DNA of 64,000 nucleotides. Source: Marmoricola endophyticus (GTDB taxonomy: Bacteria > Actinomycetota > Actinomycetes > Propionibacteriales > Nocardioidaceae). The DNA is taken from NCBI RefSeq assembly GCF_014644415.1, contig NZ_BMKQ01000001.1:248001-312000 (forward strand), written 5' to 3'. The notes beneath the pieces are model-generated. The model saw only the letters and a program-made list of their open reading frames with translations. It was not told the DNA's origin and did no database searches. Both the position numbers and the translations under genes were made by a program. Positions 19,375-27,700 of this stretch are shown piece by piece. How positions within the stretch are numbered: position 1 is the first letter of the stretch; each line of letters starts with the position of its first letter.

Positions 19375-20664
19375 TCAAGTGACGGGAGTGAACTCGTCGG
19401 GTGACGATCGAGGTCCGCCGTCACGGGCGGCGGCGGCAGCGACCACGGCCAGCACCGCGGACGCGACGCCGACCCCGTAGGCGGCGGAGCCTCCGGCGCG
19501 GTCGACGACGAGGCCGGCGAGCGCCGCACCCGGGGCGATCCCCGCCCCCAGGCCCGCCTGCATCAGCCCCATGCCCTCGGTCAGGCGGGTCGGCGGGACC
19601 GTCTCCTCCACCCGGGTGATCGCCGCGACCAGCGTCGGGGAGATCGCCACCCCGGCGACCAGCAGCACCACGCCCATCGGCACCAGGCCCGGGAGGAACG
19701 GGGTCGGCGCCATGGCCAGGGCCAGGAAGGTAGCGCCGGCCCGCAGCCGTACGACGCTCGAGGCCCGCCAGGTGACCGCGCCGACCACGACCCCGGAGAC
19801 CAGGCTGCCCAGCGCCCACGCGGCCAGCAGGACTCCCGACGCTGCCGGCGCACCGGCCTCGCGTGCGAACGCCACCGTCGCGACCTCGACCGAGCCGAAC
19901 ATCGAGCCGGCCGCGACCCCGGACGCGGTCAGCACGAGCAGTGCTCCCCAGGGCATCGGGCCGGACCTGGTCCGAGGCGTGTCGGGCACGCGGCGTCGAG
20001 GCGGTGGCGCCGTGCGGTCCTGCAGCGCGAGCGCGACCGTCCCGGAGGTGCCGAGGACGACCGCGGCCACCAGCCCGGCGACCGGGGCGACCAGTGTGGC
20101 CAGGAAGGTCGCCACGGTCGGGCCGACCATGAACACCACCTCGTCGAGCACCGCCTCGAGCGCGAACGCCGTCTGCTTGGCCGGGACGTCGGCGGCGAGG
20201 ACGTGCGCCCAGCGGGCGCGGACGCTGCCGCCGACCTGCGGCTGGGTCGCGCCGGCGAGGGCCGCCGCCGCATGGGGCCAGGGCGCCGACCAGTCGTCCA
20301 GGACGGCTCCGACGACCAGCCCGGTCCCGAGGGCGAAGAGCACGCCGGCGACCAGGAGCACCGGCCGCTGGCCGAAGCGGTCCAGCAGCCGGCCCTGCGG
20401 CACGGCGAGCGCCGCGTTGGCGACGACGAAGGCGGCGGAGACCTGCCCGGCGAGGGTGTACGACCCGTCGCGCGAGGTGATCAGCAGCACGATCGCCAGC
20501 GTCATCATCGACAGCGGCATCCTGCCGATCACGCCCGAGCCGGAGAAGGCGAGGGCGCCGGGCCGGGAGAGCACCCGGCGGTACGCACCGAGCCCCGCGC
20601 GTGCGGCGGTGAGTGGCCGGCTGCGCACGGTCGGTCCCGTCCCGGGGGAGGGAGGATTCGCCAC
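19375..20664 (-). CDS. MFS transporter
   Basis: This 429-residue protein has about 12 predicted hydrophobic helices and the MFS loop GRLLDRFGQRPVLL after helix 2. It resembles small actinobacterial drug/sugar exporters with no assigned substrate. The GTG at 20664 follows a TAGGAT hexamer by 7 nt; that hexamer is one half of a palindrome that also serves the divergent ferrochelatase gene. An upstream GTG at 20694 would overlap the hemH start codon and is less likely. Confidence 0.85.
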   Translation of the reverse strand: MANPPSPGTGPTVRSRPLTAARAGLGAYRRVLSRPGALAFSGSGVIGRMPLSMMTLAIVLLITSRDGSYTLAGQVSAAFVVANAALAVPQGRLLDRFGQRPVLLVAGVLFALGTGLVVGAVLDDWSAPWPHAAAALAGATQPQVGGSVRARWAHVLAADVPAKQTAFALEAVLDEVVFMVGPTVATFLATLVAPVAGLVAAVVLGTSGTVALALQDRTAPPPRRRVPDTPRTRSGPMPWGALLVLTASGVAAGSMFGSVEVATVAFAREAGAPAASGVLLAAWALGSLVSGVVVGAVTWRASSVVRLRAGATFLALAMAPTPFLPGLVPMGVVLLVAGVAISPTLVAAITRVEETVPPTRLTEGMGLMQAGLGAGIAPGAALAGLVVDRAGGSAAYGVGVASAVLAVVAAAAARDGGPRSSPDEFTPVT

Positions 20665-20671
20665 GTCGGCG

Positions 20672-20681
20672 ATCCTAGGAT
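20672..20681. promoter_or_regulatory. Palindromic bidirectional -10 element (MFS / hemH)
   Basis: The 10-bp perfect palindrome ATCCTAGGAT supplies TAGGAT on both strands. On the plus strand it is 6 nt upstream of the hemH GTG, on the minus strand 7 nt upstream of the MFS GTG. Both positions match the actinobacterial leaderless spacing, so one element may start both transcripts, which would exclude simultaneous initiation. Confidence 0.6.
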
Positions 20682-20687
20682 CGAGGG

Positions 20688-21839
20688 GTGCCACTCAGCG
20701 ACGCAACCACCGTGCCCGACACCAGCCCGTACGACGCACTCCTGCTGGTCTCCTTCGGCGGGCCGGAGAAGCCGGCGGACGTCGTGCCGTTCCTCCGCAA
20801 CGTGACCGCCGGCCGGGACATCCCGGACTCGCGCCTGGAGGAGGTCGGCGAGCACTACTACCAGTTCGGTGGCCGCAGCCCGATCAACGGCCAGAACCGC
20901 GCCCTCCTCGCCGCGATCCGCGAGGACCTCGCCGCCGCCGGCATCGACCTGCCCGTCTACTGGGGCAACCGCAACTGGGCGCCGTACCTCGTCGACGAGG
21001 TCGCGCGGATGCGCGGGGACGGCGTCCGCCGAGCCCTGTGCTTCGTGACCTCGGCGTACTCGTCGTACTCCGGGTGCCGGCAGTACCGCGAGGACCTCAC
21101 CGCGGCGCTGGCCGAGCTCGGTGACGCGGGGGGTGTCGACCTCGTCCTGGACCGGACGCGGGTGTACTTCAACCACCCGGCCTACGTCGACACGATGGTC
21201 GACGCCGTCGTCGCCGCGCTGGCCGAGCTGCCGGACGAGGTGCGCACGGACGCCGAGATCGCCTTCGTCACGCACTCGGTGCCGGACTCGATGAACGCCT
21301 CGAGCGGGCCGACGGGGGAGGCGTACGTCGCTCAGCACCGCAGCGTTGCGAGCCGAGTCGCCGCGGGGGTCGCCGAGGCGACCGGGACGGCGCACGACCA
21401 GAGCCTGGTCTTCTGCTCCCGCTCGGGGCCGCCGACGGTGCCGTGGCTCGAGCCCGACGTCAACGACCACCTCCGGGCGCGCGCGGACGCCGGCGCGCGG
21501 GCGGTGGTGCTGGCGCCGATCGGGTTCGTCTCCGACCACATGGAGGTCATCTACGACCTCGACACCGAGGCGATGGCCACGGCGAGGGAGCTGGGGCTGC
21601 CGTGCACCCGCGCCGCGACGGCGGGGGTGGAACCCCGCTTCGTCGCCATGGTCCGCGAGCTGCTGCTCGAGCGCGCCGCGGCCGAGCGTGGCGAGGATCC
21701 GTCGCGCCCCGCCGTCGGCGACCTCCCACCGGCCTGGGACCGGTGCGCACCCGACTGCTGCGCGAACGCGCGCTCGCAGCGCGAGGCGCTCGTCGGCGCC
21801 GCGTCGAGCATCGAGGACATCGGGGCGCCACTGCCGTGA
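20688..21839 (+). CDS. hemH: Ferrochelatase (coproporphyrin type)
   Basis: This 383-residue enzyme inserts Fe2+ into coproporphyrin III in the actinobacterial haem pathway. The N-terminal LLLVSFGGPE, the catalytic His in FVTHSVPDSMN and Glu in APIGFVSDHMEVIYDLD are visible. The C-terminal CAPDCC cluster together with the inner Cys of YSSYSGCRQYRED matches the [2Fe-2S] ligands known from mycobacterial ferrochelatases. It is followed by the inositol monophosphatase gene with a 4-bp overlap (GTGA). Start choice follows the leaderless spacing. Confidence 0.94.
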   Translation: MPLSDATTVPDTSPYDALLLVSFGGPEKPADVVPFLRNVTAGRDIPDSRLEEVGEHYYQFGGRSPINGQNRALLAAIREDLAAAGIDLPVYWGNRNWAPYLVDEVARMRGDGVRRALCFVTSAYSSYSGCRQYREDLTAALAELGDAGGVDLVLDRTRVYFNHPAYVDTMVDAVVAALAELPDEVRTDAEIAFVTHSVPDSMNASSGPTGEAYVAQHRSVASRVAAGVAEATGTAHDQSLVFCSRSGPPTVPWLEPDVNDHLRARADAGARAVVLAPIGFVSDHMEVIYDLDTEAMATARELGLPCTRAATAGVEPRFVAMVRELLLERAAAERGEDPSRPAVGDLPPAWDRCAPDCCANARSQREALVGAASSIEDIGAPLP

Positions 21840-22648
21840 CGGCGTACGACGACCTGCGCGACCTGGCGCGCGACGTGGCCCTGACGGCCGGCGCGCTCGT
21901 GCGGCAGATGCGGGCGGACGGGATGGACGTCGCCGCGACGAAGTCCTCGCCCACCGACGTCGTCACCGCCGCCGACCAGGCCTCCGAGCGGCTGCTGCGC
22001 GAGCGGCTGCTCGACGCCCGCCCCCAGGACGGGTTCCTCGGCGAGGAGGGCGACGCCGTCGAGGGCAGCTCCGGCGTCACCTGGGTGGTGGACCCGATCG
22101 ACGGCACGGTCAACTACCTCTACGGCGACCCCCAGTACGCCGTCAGCGTGGCCGCCCGGGTCGACGGGCGCTCGGTCGCGGGTGCCGTCTTCCAGCCGCC
22201 CACCGGGGCGCTGTTCACCGCCACACTCGGCGGCGGGGCGTGGCTGGGGGAGCGGCGGCTCGCCGTGCGACCTGTCGTGCCGGCCGCGCAGGCGCTCGTG
22301 CACACCGGGTTCGGGTACGAGGCCCACGTGCGCGCCCGCCAGGCCGCGGCCGTGGCGGAGCTGCTGCCGAGGGTGCGCGACATCCGTCGCCCCGGGTCGT
22401 GCGCGCTGGACCTGTGCGCCCTCGCCGCCGGGTGGTGCGACGCGTACGTCGAGGAGGGTCCCCACCTGTGGGACCACGCCGCGGCAGGACTCGTCGCGAC
22501 CGAGGCGGGAGCGCGGGTCGAGGTGCTCGACCCCGGCACCGGTCTGGACCTCGTGATGGCCACCCCTGAGGGTTCTTTCTCGGCATTTCGCGACCTCTGT
22601 GAGGCCTGCGGTTTCGTGGGCGACGGGGCCGGGAACACTTCGGGCTGA
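21836..22648 (+). CDS. Inositol monophosphatase family protein
   Basis: This 270-residue Mg2+-dependent phosphatase has motif A DPIDGTVNY, the GEEG metal site and the C-terminal WDHAAAGLVATEAGA. It likely acts on inositol-1-phosphate or a similar phosphate, as SuhB-type proteins do, supporting inositol lipid or mycothiol precursors in Actinobacteria. The GTG start overlaps the hemH stop. Its position next to the DUF4193 gene is the same as M. tuberculosis suhB (Rv2701c) near Rv2699c. Confidence 0.9.
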   Translation: MTAYDDLRDLARDVALTAGALVRQMRADGMDVAATKSSPTDVVTAADQASERLLRERLLDARPQDGFLGEEGDAVEGSSGVTWVVDPIDGTVNYLYGDPQYAVSVAARVDGRSVAGAVFQPPTGALFTATLGGGAWLGERRLAVRPVVPAAQALVHTGFGYEAHVRARQAAAVAELLPRVRDIRRPGSCALDLCALAAGWCDAYVEEGPHLWDHAAAGLVATEAGARVEVLDPGTGLDLVMATPEGSFSAFRDLCEACGFVGDGAGNTSG

Positions 22649-22811
22649 CCGTGCGTTCGTCAGGTCCGGTGCCCCAGTGACGGAGCCGACGTACGACGCA
22701 CACAGCAACGTCGTGCAATCGGGACCCCGATGCTGCACAATCCGGCACCGACGAGGACCACACGCCGCCCACCCGTCACGAGCGGGCTGCGGCAGAAAGA
22801 GGGAGGACACC

Positions 22812-23102
22812 ATGGCCACCGACTACGACGCACCGCGCAAGACCGACGAGGAGCAGGGCGAGGAGAGCATCGAGGAGCTCAAGGCCCGCCGCCACGACAA
22901 GAACTCCGGCAAGGTCGACGAGGACGAGACCGAGGCTGCCGAGTCCTTCGAGCTGCCCGGCGCCGACCTGTCCCACGAGGAGCTCGCGGTGGAGGTCAAG
23001 CCGCGGCAGGACGACGAGTTCACCTGCATGAGCTGCTTCCTGGTGCACCACCGCAGCCAGCTCGCCGACGAGAAGAAGCTGATCTGCAAGGACTGCATCT
23101 GA
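22812..23102 (+). CDS. DUF4193 zinc-ribbon protein
   Basis: This 96-residue acidic protein belongs to DUF4193, a family almost confined to Actinobacteria. The C-terminal CMSC and CKDC pairs form a four-Cys zinc ribbon, while the N-terminal 60 residues are charged and probably disordered. A good ribosome-binding site, GGGAGG, precedes the ATG. The function is unknown, but its strict conservation next to dut and DUF3093 suggests a core role. The 163 bp upstream contain nothing else recognisable. Confidence 0.9.
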   Translation: MATDYDAPRKTDEEQGEESIEELKARRHDKNSGKVDEDETEAAESFELPGADLSHEELAVEVKPRQDDEFTCMSCFLVHHRSQLADEKKLICKDCI

Positions 23103-23160
23103 CGCCTTCCGCCTCGACGTCACCCGTCGTGGTCGGTCCTCGTCGCGTCGTTGACGCCGC

Positions 23161-23192
23161 TCGGCCCCGCACCGCACCAGGTGCGGGGCCGA
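23161..23192. terminator. Bidirectional terminator between DUF4193 and DUF4235 genes
   Basis: A perfect 13-bp stem (23161-23173 with 23180-23192), almost entirely G+C, closes a 6-nt loop. It lies between convergent genes. No clear T-run follows, as is usual for high-GC actinobacterial terminators. Confidence 0.8.
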
Positions 23193-23205
23193 GCGCGCTC
23201 CAGCC

Positions 23206-23604
23206 CTACTTCTTGCTCTTCTTGCGCTTCTTCTTGTCGTCGCCGTCGTCGATGCCGGCCTCCGCAGCGGCGTAGCGCGCGGCTCGTACGTCGTCGGCCT
23301 CCAGCTCGGGCGGCAGGTGCCCGGTCGACTTGACGTAGTAGCCCGCCGCCCGGCGCGTCGCCAGCATCCGGATCACCGCCACGGCCGTGCCGGACACGGT
23401 CGCCCACACCACGGCCTCGCGCAGCGCGACGTCGGGGTCGGCGGGGTTGGCCGGCGGCTCCTTGCCGGTCGCGGCCTTCCAGCCGCCGTTGAGGGCCTTG
23501 CGGGTCACGCTCGCCGCGCCGACACCCACCACCAGGGACATCAGCGACCAGACCTTCGAGGAGTCCTTCGGCAGGTCCTTGGACTTCTTGCCCTTCTTCG
23601 CCAT
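23206..23604 (-). CDS. DUF4235 small membrane protein
   Basis: This 132-residue protein matches DUF4235, with a Lys-rich N-terminus (MAKKGKKSK), a central pair of hydrophobic segments (around 22-35 and 60-80), and a strongly basic KKKRKKSKK tail. It is probably a membrane protein with basic cytoplasmic ends; its role is unknown. The ATG is preceded by TAGGGT with a 6-nt spacer on this strand, consistent with a leaderless start. Confidence 0.82.
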   Translation of the reverse strand: MAKKGKKSKDLPKDSSKVWSLMSLVVGVGAASVTRKALNGGWKAATGKEPPANPADPDVALREAVVWATVSGTAVAVIRMLATRRAAGYYVKSTGHLPPELEADDVRAARYAAAEAGIDDGDDKKKRKKSKK

Positions 23605-23638
23605 GGCACCACCCTAGGGCGCCTCGGCGCCGACGTCG

Positions 23639-24136
23639 TCAGGACCGCGTACGGGCGGACTCCACGGCGCGTGCCAGCCGCTCGGGCCGGCGGGTCGAGA
23701 GCAGCCAGTACGGCGTCGGGTCGTCCGGGTCGGTCAGCGTCACCCGTACCGAGCGCTTGAGGTACGGGCGGGTGAGCAGGAACGCACGCACGTCGGCGTC
23801 CACGCCGAGCACGCGTCGCGTGCCCTCGGCGTCCAGCGCCTCGGCGCCGCCCAGCAGCGACACGGGGATCCTGGCCCTGCCGGCCAGCAGCTCGCCGCCG
23901 GTGACGGCGATGCGCGCCGATCCCAGCCGGAACAGCATCGCGTAGCCGAGGGCGGCCAGCGCGGCGGTGACCGCCCACGCGACCACGGAGGGGATCGCCA
24001 CGATCATCGCGAGCCAGAGCGTGGCCAGCAGCATGGTGCCCTGGACGTACCACCGCAGCGGTGCCGTCAGCCGCTCGGAGTACGACCCACGCGAAGCCAC
24101 CTGCGCCCCGCCCGCCGTCGTCGCATCCTCGTCCAC
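23639..24136 (-). CDS. DUF3093 membrane protein
   Basis: This 165-residue protein has two adjacent transmembrane helices near residues 35-75 (VQGTMLLATLWLAMIVAIPSVVAW onward) followed by a soluble domain containing ARIAVTGGELLAGRARIPV, typical of DUF3093. It is the homologue of the gene next to dut in M. tuberculosis and Streptomyces. GTG at 24136 is preferred because GGGAGG lies about 10 nt upstream; a start at 24154 lies over that site. The function is unknown. Confidence 0.82.
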   Translation of the reverse strand: MDEDATTAGGAQVASRGSYSERLTAPLRWYVQGTMLLATLWLAMIVAIPSVVAWAVTAALAALGYAMLFRLGSARIAVTGGELLAGRARIPVSLLGGAEALDAEGTRRVLGVDADVRAFLLTRPYLKRSVRVTLTDPDDPTPYWLLSTRRPERLARAVESARTRS

Positions 24137-24163
24137 GGCGGTCAAGCCTCCCACCCCGCCTGA

Positions 24164-25099
24164 TCAGCGCGTGCCCCGGTAGGCCCTCCGGTACGCGCTC
24201 GGCGACGTCCCCGTGTCCTCCTGCAGCCTCGCGCGGAGGTTCGCCGCGCTGCCCAGCCCGCTGCGCGCGGCGACCTGCTCGACACCCAGGTCGGTCGTCT
24301 CCAGCAGGTGCCGCGCGAAGGCGACCCGCCGCCGGCCGAGCCACCGGCCCGGGGTCGTCCCGGTCTCGGCGACGAAGCGGCGGGCGAAGGTGCGCGGCGC
24401 CCAGCCCGCGTGGGCCGCGAGGTCCGTGACGCTCAGCGGCTCGGCGAGGTGCTCCTCGGCCCACCGGTACGTCGGCCCCAGCCCGTCGCCGCCGGCGGGG
24501 ACCGGTCGGTGGAGGTACTGCGCCTGGGTCTCGGTGCGGTGCGGCGCCACCACCATCCGCCGGGCGACCTCGGTGGCGACCCGCTCGCCGAGGTCGTGGC
24601 GGACCAGGTGCAGGCACAGGTCGATGCCGGCGGCCACCCCCGCGCTGGTCAGCACCCGCCCGTCCTCGACCCAGAGCACGTCGGGGTCCACCTCGGCCCC
24701 CGGACACCTCCGGGCCAGCTCGGGGGCGTCGCGCCAGTGCGTGGTCGCGCGGCGGCCGTCGAGGATGCCGGCCGCCGCGAGCGCGAACGCGCCCGTGCAC
24801 ACCGACACCGTCCGGGCGCCCGACCGGTGCGCTCGACGCAGCGCCTCGAGAACCACCGGGGGCGGCTCGTCGAGCGGGGCGTACCCGGGCACGACGACGG
24901 TGTCGGCGTCCGCCACCGCGTCCACCCCGCGGTCGAGCAGGACCGAGAAGCCGGTCGTCGTACGCACCTCGCCGGCCTCCGTCCCGCACACGGACAGGCG
25001 GTAGTCGCCGGCCTGGTCGGGGTGGCCGAAGACCTGGGCCGGAACGGCGAGGTCGAAGGCGACGACGCCCGGCAGCGCGAGGACGACGACGTGGTGCAC
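24164..25099 (-). CDS. GlxA-type transcriptional regulator (DJ-1 domain + AraC HTH)
   Basis: This 311-residue protein joins an N-terminal DJ-1/PfpI-like domain (VHHVVVLALPGVVAFDLAVP, with SVCTGAFALAAAG giving the nucleophile-elbow Cys) to a C-terminal AraC helix-turn-helix (about 215-305, with WAPRTFARRFVAETGTTPGRWL). GlxA-type regulators sense small metabolites. It is divergent from a DJ-1 family gene 81 bp away, its likely target. The pair and the following cupin interrupt the conserved DUF3093-dut order. Confidence 0.88.
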   Translation of the reverse strand: MHHVVVLALPGVVAFDLAVPAQVFGHPDQAGDYRLSVCGTEAGEVRTTTGFSVLLDRGVDAVADADTVVVPGYAPLDEPPPVVLEALRRAHRSGARTVSVCTGAFALAAAGILDGRRATTHWRDAPELARRCPGAEVDPDVLWVEDGRVLTSAGVAAGIDLCLHLVRHDLGERVATEVARRMVVAPHRTETQAQYLHRPVPAGGDGLGPTYRWAEEHLAEPLSVTDLAAHAGWAPRTFARRFVAETGTTPGRWLGRRRVAFARHLLETTDLGVEQVAARSGLGSAANLRARLQEDTGTSPSAYRRAYRGTR

Positions 25100-25180
25100 C
25101 GGCCCAGTGTGGCAGGAAAGTTGCGCTACAGGTCTTTCCTGCCCCTGGCTGGAGACGCCCCGAGACCCGAGGGTGGGCGC

Positions 25181-25795
25181 ATGGACGAGGGCGACGGCGC
25201 GCGTGGGGGTCGGACCATCGGGATCGTGCTCTTCGAGGGGGTGGAGGAGCTGGACGCCGTCGGCCCCTGGGAGGTGCTGGCGTACTGGTGCCGGGAGTTC
25301 CCCGGCGACGGGTGGGACGTGATCTGCCTGAGCCCCGACGGCGAGGCGGTCACGGCGGCCAAGGGGCTCGTGCTCACCCCGCACCGCGGGTTCGGCGACG
25401 CCCCGCCGCTCGAGGTGCTGGTCCACCCCGGCGGTCGGGGGACCCGTGCCCTGGTGGACGACGAGAGCCACCTGGCCTGGGTACGTCGCCAGCGCGGCGC
25501 CGCCTCCCTCCTCACGAGCGTGTGCACGGGCTCGCTCGTACTGGCCGCCGCGGGCCTGCTCGCGGGGCGCCCCGCCACCTCGTACCACGACAGCCTCGAC
25601 GAGCTCGCGGCGCTCGACCCGAGCGTCGAGGTCCGCGACGACGCTCGCTTCGTCGACGACGGTGACGTCATCACGTCGGCGGGTGTCTCCGCCGGTATCG
25701 ACATGGCGCTGCACCTGGTCGTACGGCTCGCGGGGGCGGACCGGGCGCGACAGGTGCGCCGCGGCATCGAGTACGACCCCGAGCCCCCGGTCTGA
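25181..25795 (+). CDS. DJ-1/PfpI family protein
   Basis: This 204-residue protein is a stand-alone DJ-1/PfpI domain. The nucleophile elbow SVCTGSLVLAAAGLLAG supplies the conserved Cys, and the acidic residue is in the FEGVEELDAVGPWEV segment. Relatives include isonitrile hydratases and glyoxalase III-like enzymes; the substrate is unknown. The divergent GlxA-type regulator has the same domain, so the two may recognise related molecules. The cupin gene follows by 11 bp. Confidence 0.85.
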   Translation: MDEGDGARGGRTIGIVLFEGVEELDAVGPWEVLAYWCREFPGDGWDVICLSPDGEAVTAAKGLVLTPHRGFGDAPPLEVLVHPGGRGTRALVDDESHLAWVRRQRGAASLLTSVCTGSLVLAAAGLLAGRPATSYHDSLDELAALDPSVEVRDDARFVDDGDVITSAGVSAGIDMALHLVVRLAGADRARQVRRGIEYDPEPPV

Positions 25796-25806
25796 GGAGG
25801 AGAGCG

Positions 25807-26127
25807 ATGAGGATCATCGACGCCGCGAAGGTCACCGGCGCGGCCGCATGGGACGCCCTGGACCTGGTCGGGCCCGGTGTGCTCGACCCGGCGACCGTGC
25901 GGCTGCACTGGACGGACCGGCCGTACGTCTGGCACGTGAACGACGGGGTCGAGGTGTTCGTCGTGCTCGACGGCGCGGTGGACATGCACCACCGCGTCGC
26001 GGGCCGCGAGGAGGTGGTCCGGCTCGTGGCCGGACGGGTGTGCGTGGTCGAGCCGGGCGACGAGCACGTCGCGCACCCCGCGCCCGAGGCACGCGTCCTC
26101 GTCGTCGAGCGCGCCGGGAGCGTCTGA
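25807..26127 (+). CDS. Cupin domain protein
   Basis: This 106-residue protein is a small cupin, with a beta-barrel pattern including HVNDGVEVFVVLDGAVDMHH and VEPGDEHVAHPA, where His and Glu residues can bind a metal. It has a strong ribosome-binding site (GGAGGAGAG) and lies 11 bp after the DJ-1 gene, so both are likely co-transcribed. It may be an isomerase or binding protein for the same compound; the specific role is unknown. Confidence 0.82.
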   Translation: MRIIDAAKVTGAAAWDALDLVGPGVLDPATVRLHWTDRPYVWHVNDGVEVFVVLDGAVDMHHRVAGREEVVRLVAGRVCVVEPGDEHVAHPAPEARVLVVERAGSV

Positions 26128-26175
26128 GACATGCCCGAGGCCATGACTCTCCATTCGTGGCCTAGCCTGCCGCCC

Positions 26176-26652
26176 GTGGTCCAGATCCTGCTCAAGCGGC
26201 TCGACGACGGCGTTCCGGTGCCGTCGTACGCCCGACCCGGCGACGCGGGCGCCGACCTCTGCACGAGCGTCGACGTGCGCCTGGGACCGGGGGAGCGTGC
26301 CCTGGTGCCCACCGGCGTCGCCATCGCGCTGCCCGAGGGGTACGTCGCCCTGGTGCACCCGCGGTCCGGGCTCGCCCTGCGCCACGGGCTGTCGATCGTG
26401 AACGCCCCCGGCACCGTCGACGCCGGCTACCGCGGCGAGGTCAAGGTGCTCCTGGTGAACACCGACCCCAGGACTCCGGTCGAGCTCTCCCGCGGGGACC
26501 GCGTCGCCCAGCTGGTCGTGCAGCGTGTCGAGCGGGCCGAGTTCGAGGTGGTCGACGACCTTCCTGCCTCCGAGCGCGGCGTCGGCGGCTACGGTTCGAC
26601 GGGTGGGTTCGGGCCGTCGGGGTCCGGACCGGACCAGACCACGTCGACCTAG
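26176..26652 (+). CDS. dut: dUTP pyrophosphatase
   Basis: This 158-residue trimeric dUTPase hydrolyses dUTP to dUMP, limiting uracil incorporation and supplying dTMP synthesis. The five motifs are visible: [35 protein letters not shown] and the C-terminal [14 protein letters not shown] chose GTG 26176 because TAGCCT (26163-26168) is exactly 7 nt upstream and the usual dUTPase N-terminus begins here; a start at 26131 adds unconserved residues. The DUF3710 gene follows 15 bp later. Confidence 0.94.
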   Translation: MVQILLKRLDDGVPVPSYARPGDAGADLCTSVDVRLGPGERALVPTGVAIALPEGYVALVHPRSGLALRHGLSIVNAPGTVDAGYRGEVKVLLVNTDPRTPVELSRGDRVAQLVVQRVERAEFEVVDDLPASERGVGGYGSTGGFGPSGSGPDQTTST

Positions 26653-26667
26653 CAGGAGGACCGCCGC

Positions 26668-27354
26668 GTGAGGTTCCGCAGGAAGCCCACCGACCAGCCC
26701 GAGGGGACTGGGGCCGAGACGGGCACGGACGAGCCGACCGCCGACCCGGTCGAGGACGTCGTACCCGCGGGGCCGTGGGACGACGCGGAGGTCGACCTGC
26801 GCGACGACCCGGCGTTCGCCGACCACGTCGACCTCGGTGGGCTCCTGGTCGCCCCGCCGTTCGACGGCGCGGACCTGCGTCTGCAGATCGACGAGCAGAG
26901 CGGTGCCGTGCTCGCGGTCCTCGTGGCAGGGGAGGACGGCGCGCTCGAGCTGCGGGCCTTCTCGGCGTCGCGCAGCGACTCGCTGTGGCCCGAGGTGCGC
27001 GAGGCGATGCAGGAGGAGGCGCTGGCCCACGAGGGACAGGTCTCCGAGCGGACGGGGGCGTGGGGGACCGAGCTGCTGTGCCAGATGCCCGTCGAGCTGC
27101 CTGACGGGCAGAGCGGCATCCAGCCCTCGCGCGTCATCGGGGTCGAGAAGGGGCGCTGGCTGCTGCGGGCGACGCTCCTGGGCCGCCCCGCGCTGGAGCC
27201 GGAGGACGCCGCGCAGTGGGAGGACGCGATCCGCAGCACCGTCGTCCGCCGGGGGACCCAGGCCATGCCTCCCGGCGAGCCGATCCCGCTGGCGCTGCCC
27301 GCGGACCTCGAGGAGCAGCTGCGGCAGCAGGCCGAGGAAGCCGGCGATGGGTGA
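26668..27354 (+). CDS. DUF3710 family protein
   Basis: This 228-residue soluble protein belongs to DUF3710, an actinobacterial family found next to dut. The core DLGGLLVAPPFDGADLRLQIDEQSGAVLAVLVAGEDGALELRAFSA is typical. The first 45 residues are acidic and probably unstructured. The GTG has an AGGAGGA site upstream. It overlaps the OB-fold gene by 8 bp. The function is unknown; genomic linkage suggests a DNA- or nucleotide-related role. Confidence 0.85.
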   Translation: MRFRRKPTDQPEGTGAETGTDEPTADPVEDVVPAGPWDDAEVDLRDDPAFADHVDLGGLLVAPPFDGADLRLQIDEQSGAVLAVLVAGEDGALELRAFSASRSDSLWPEVREAMQEEALAHEGQVSERTGAWGTELLCQMPVELPDGQSGIQPSRVIGVEKGRWLLRATLLGRPALEPEDAAQWEDAIRSTVVRRGTQAMPPGEPIPLALPADLEEQLRQQAEEAGDG

Positions 27355-27700
27355 GCGGTCCCGGCTGCGGACCAGCCTCAGCAGGCTGGCCAGCCACGAC
27401 CGGGAGGAGGCGCGCGAGCTGCGCAAGGAGTCGCGCGACTCCGGCGTGGTCTCGATCGCCGACGCCGTCGAGCGTGAGCGGGTCACCCTGCAGGGCAAGA
27501 TCTCGACGGTGACCCTCCGCCCCCGTGGCGGGGTGCCCGCGCTGGAGGCGGAGCTGTACGACGGCTCGGACTCGCTCACGCTGGTCTTCCTCGGGCGTCG
27601 CCGGATCGCGGGCGTCGCGCCGGGTGTCGCGATGCGGGTCCAGGGTCGCTTCGGCACCGACAAGGTGATGTTCAACCCGCGCTACGAGCTGCGCCCATGA
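27347..27700 (+). CDS. OB-fold nucleic-acid-binding protein
   Basis: This 117-residue protein has an OB-fold (about 40-115) with RVTLQGKISTVTLRPRGGVPALEAELYDGSDSLTLVFLGRRRIAGVAPG, resembling the nucleic-acid-binding OB domain of helicases such as RecG. The N-terminal 35 residues are helical and charged. It overlaps the DUF3710 gene by 8 bp and the DUF3159 gene by 4 bp (ATGA), forming one translational unit. A single-stranded nucleic-acid target is inferred only. Confidence 0.85.
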   Translation: MGERSRLRTSLSRLASHDREEARELRKESRDSGVVSIADAVERERVTLQGKISTVTLRPRGGVPALEAELYDGSDSLTLVFLGRRRIAGVAPGVAMRVQGRFGTDKVMFNPRYELRP

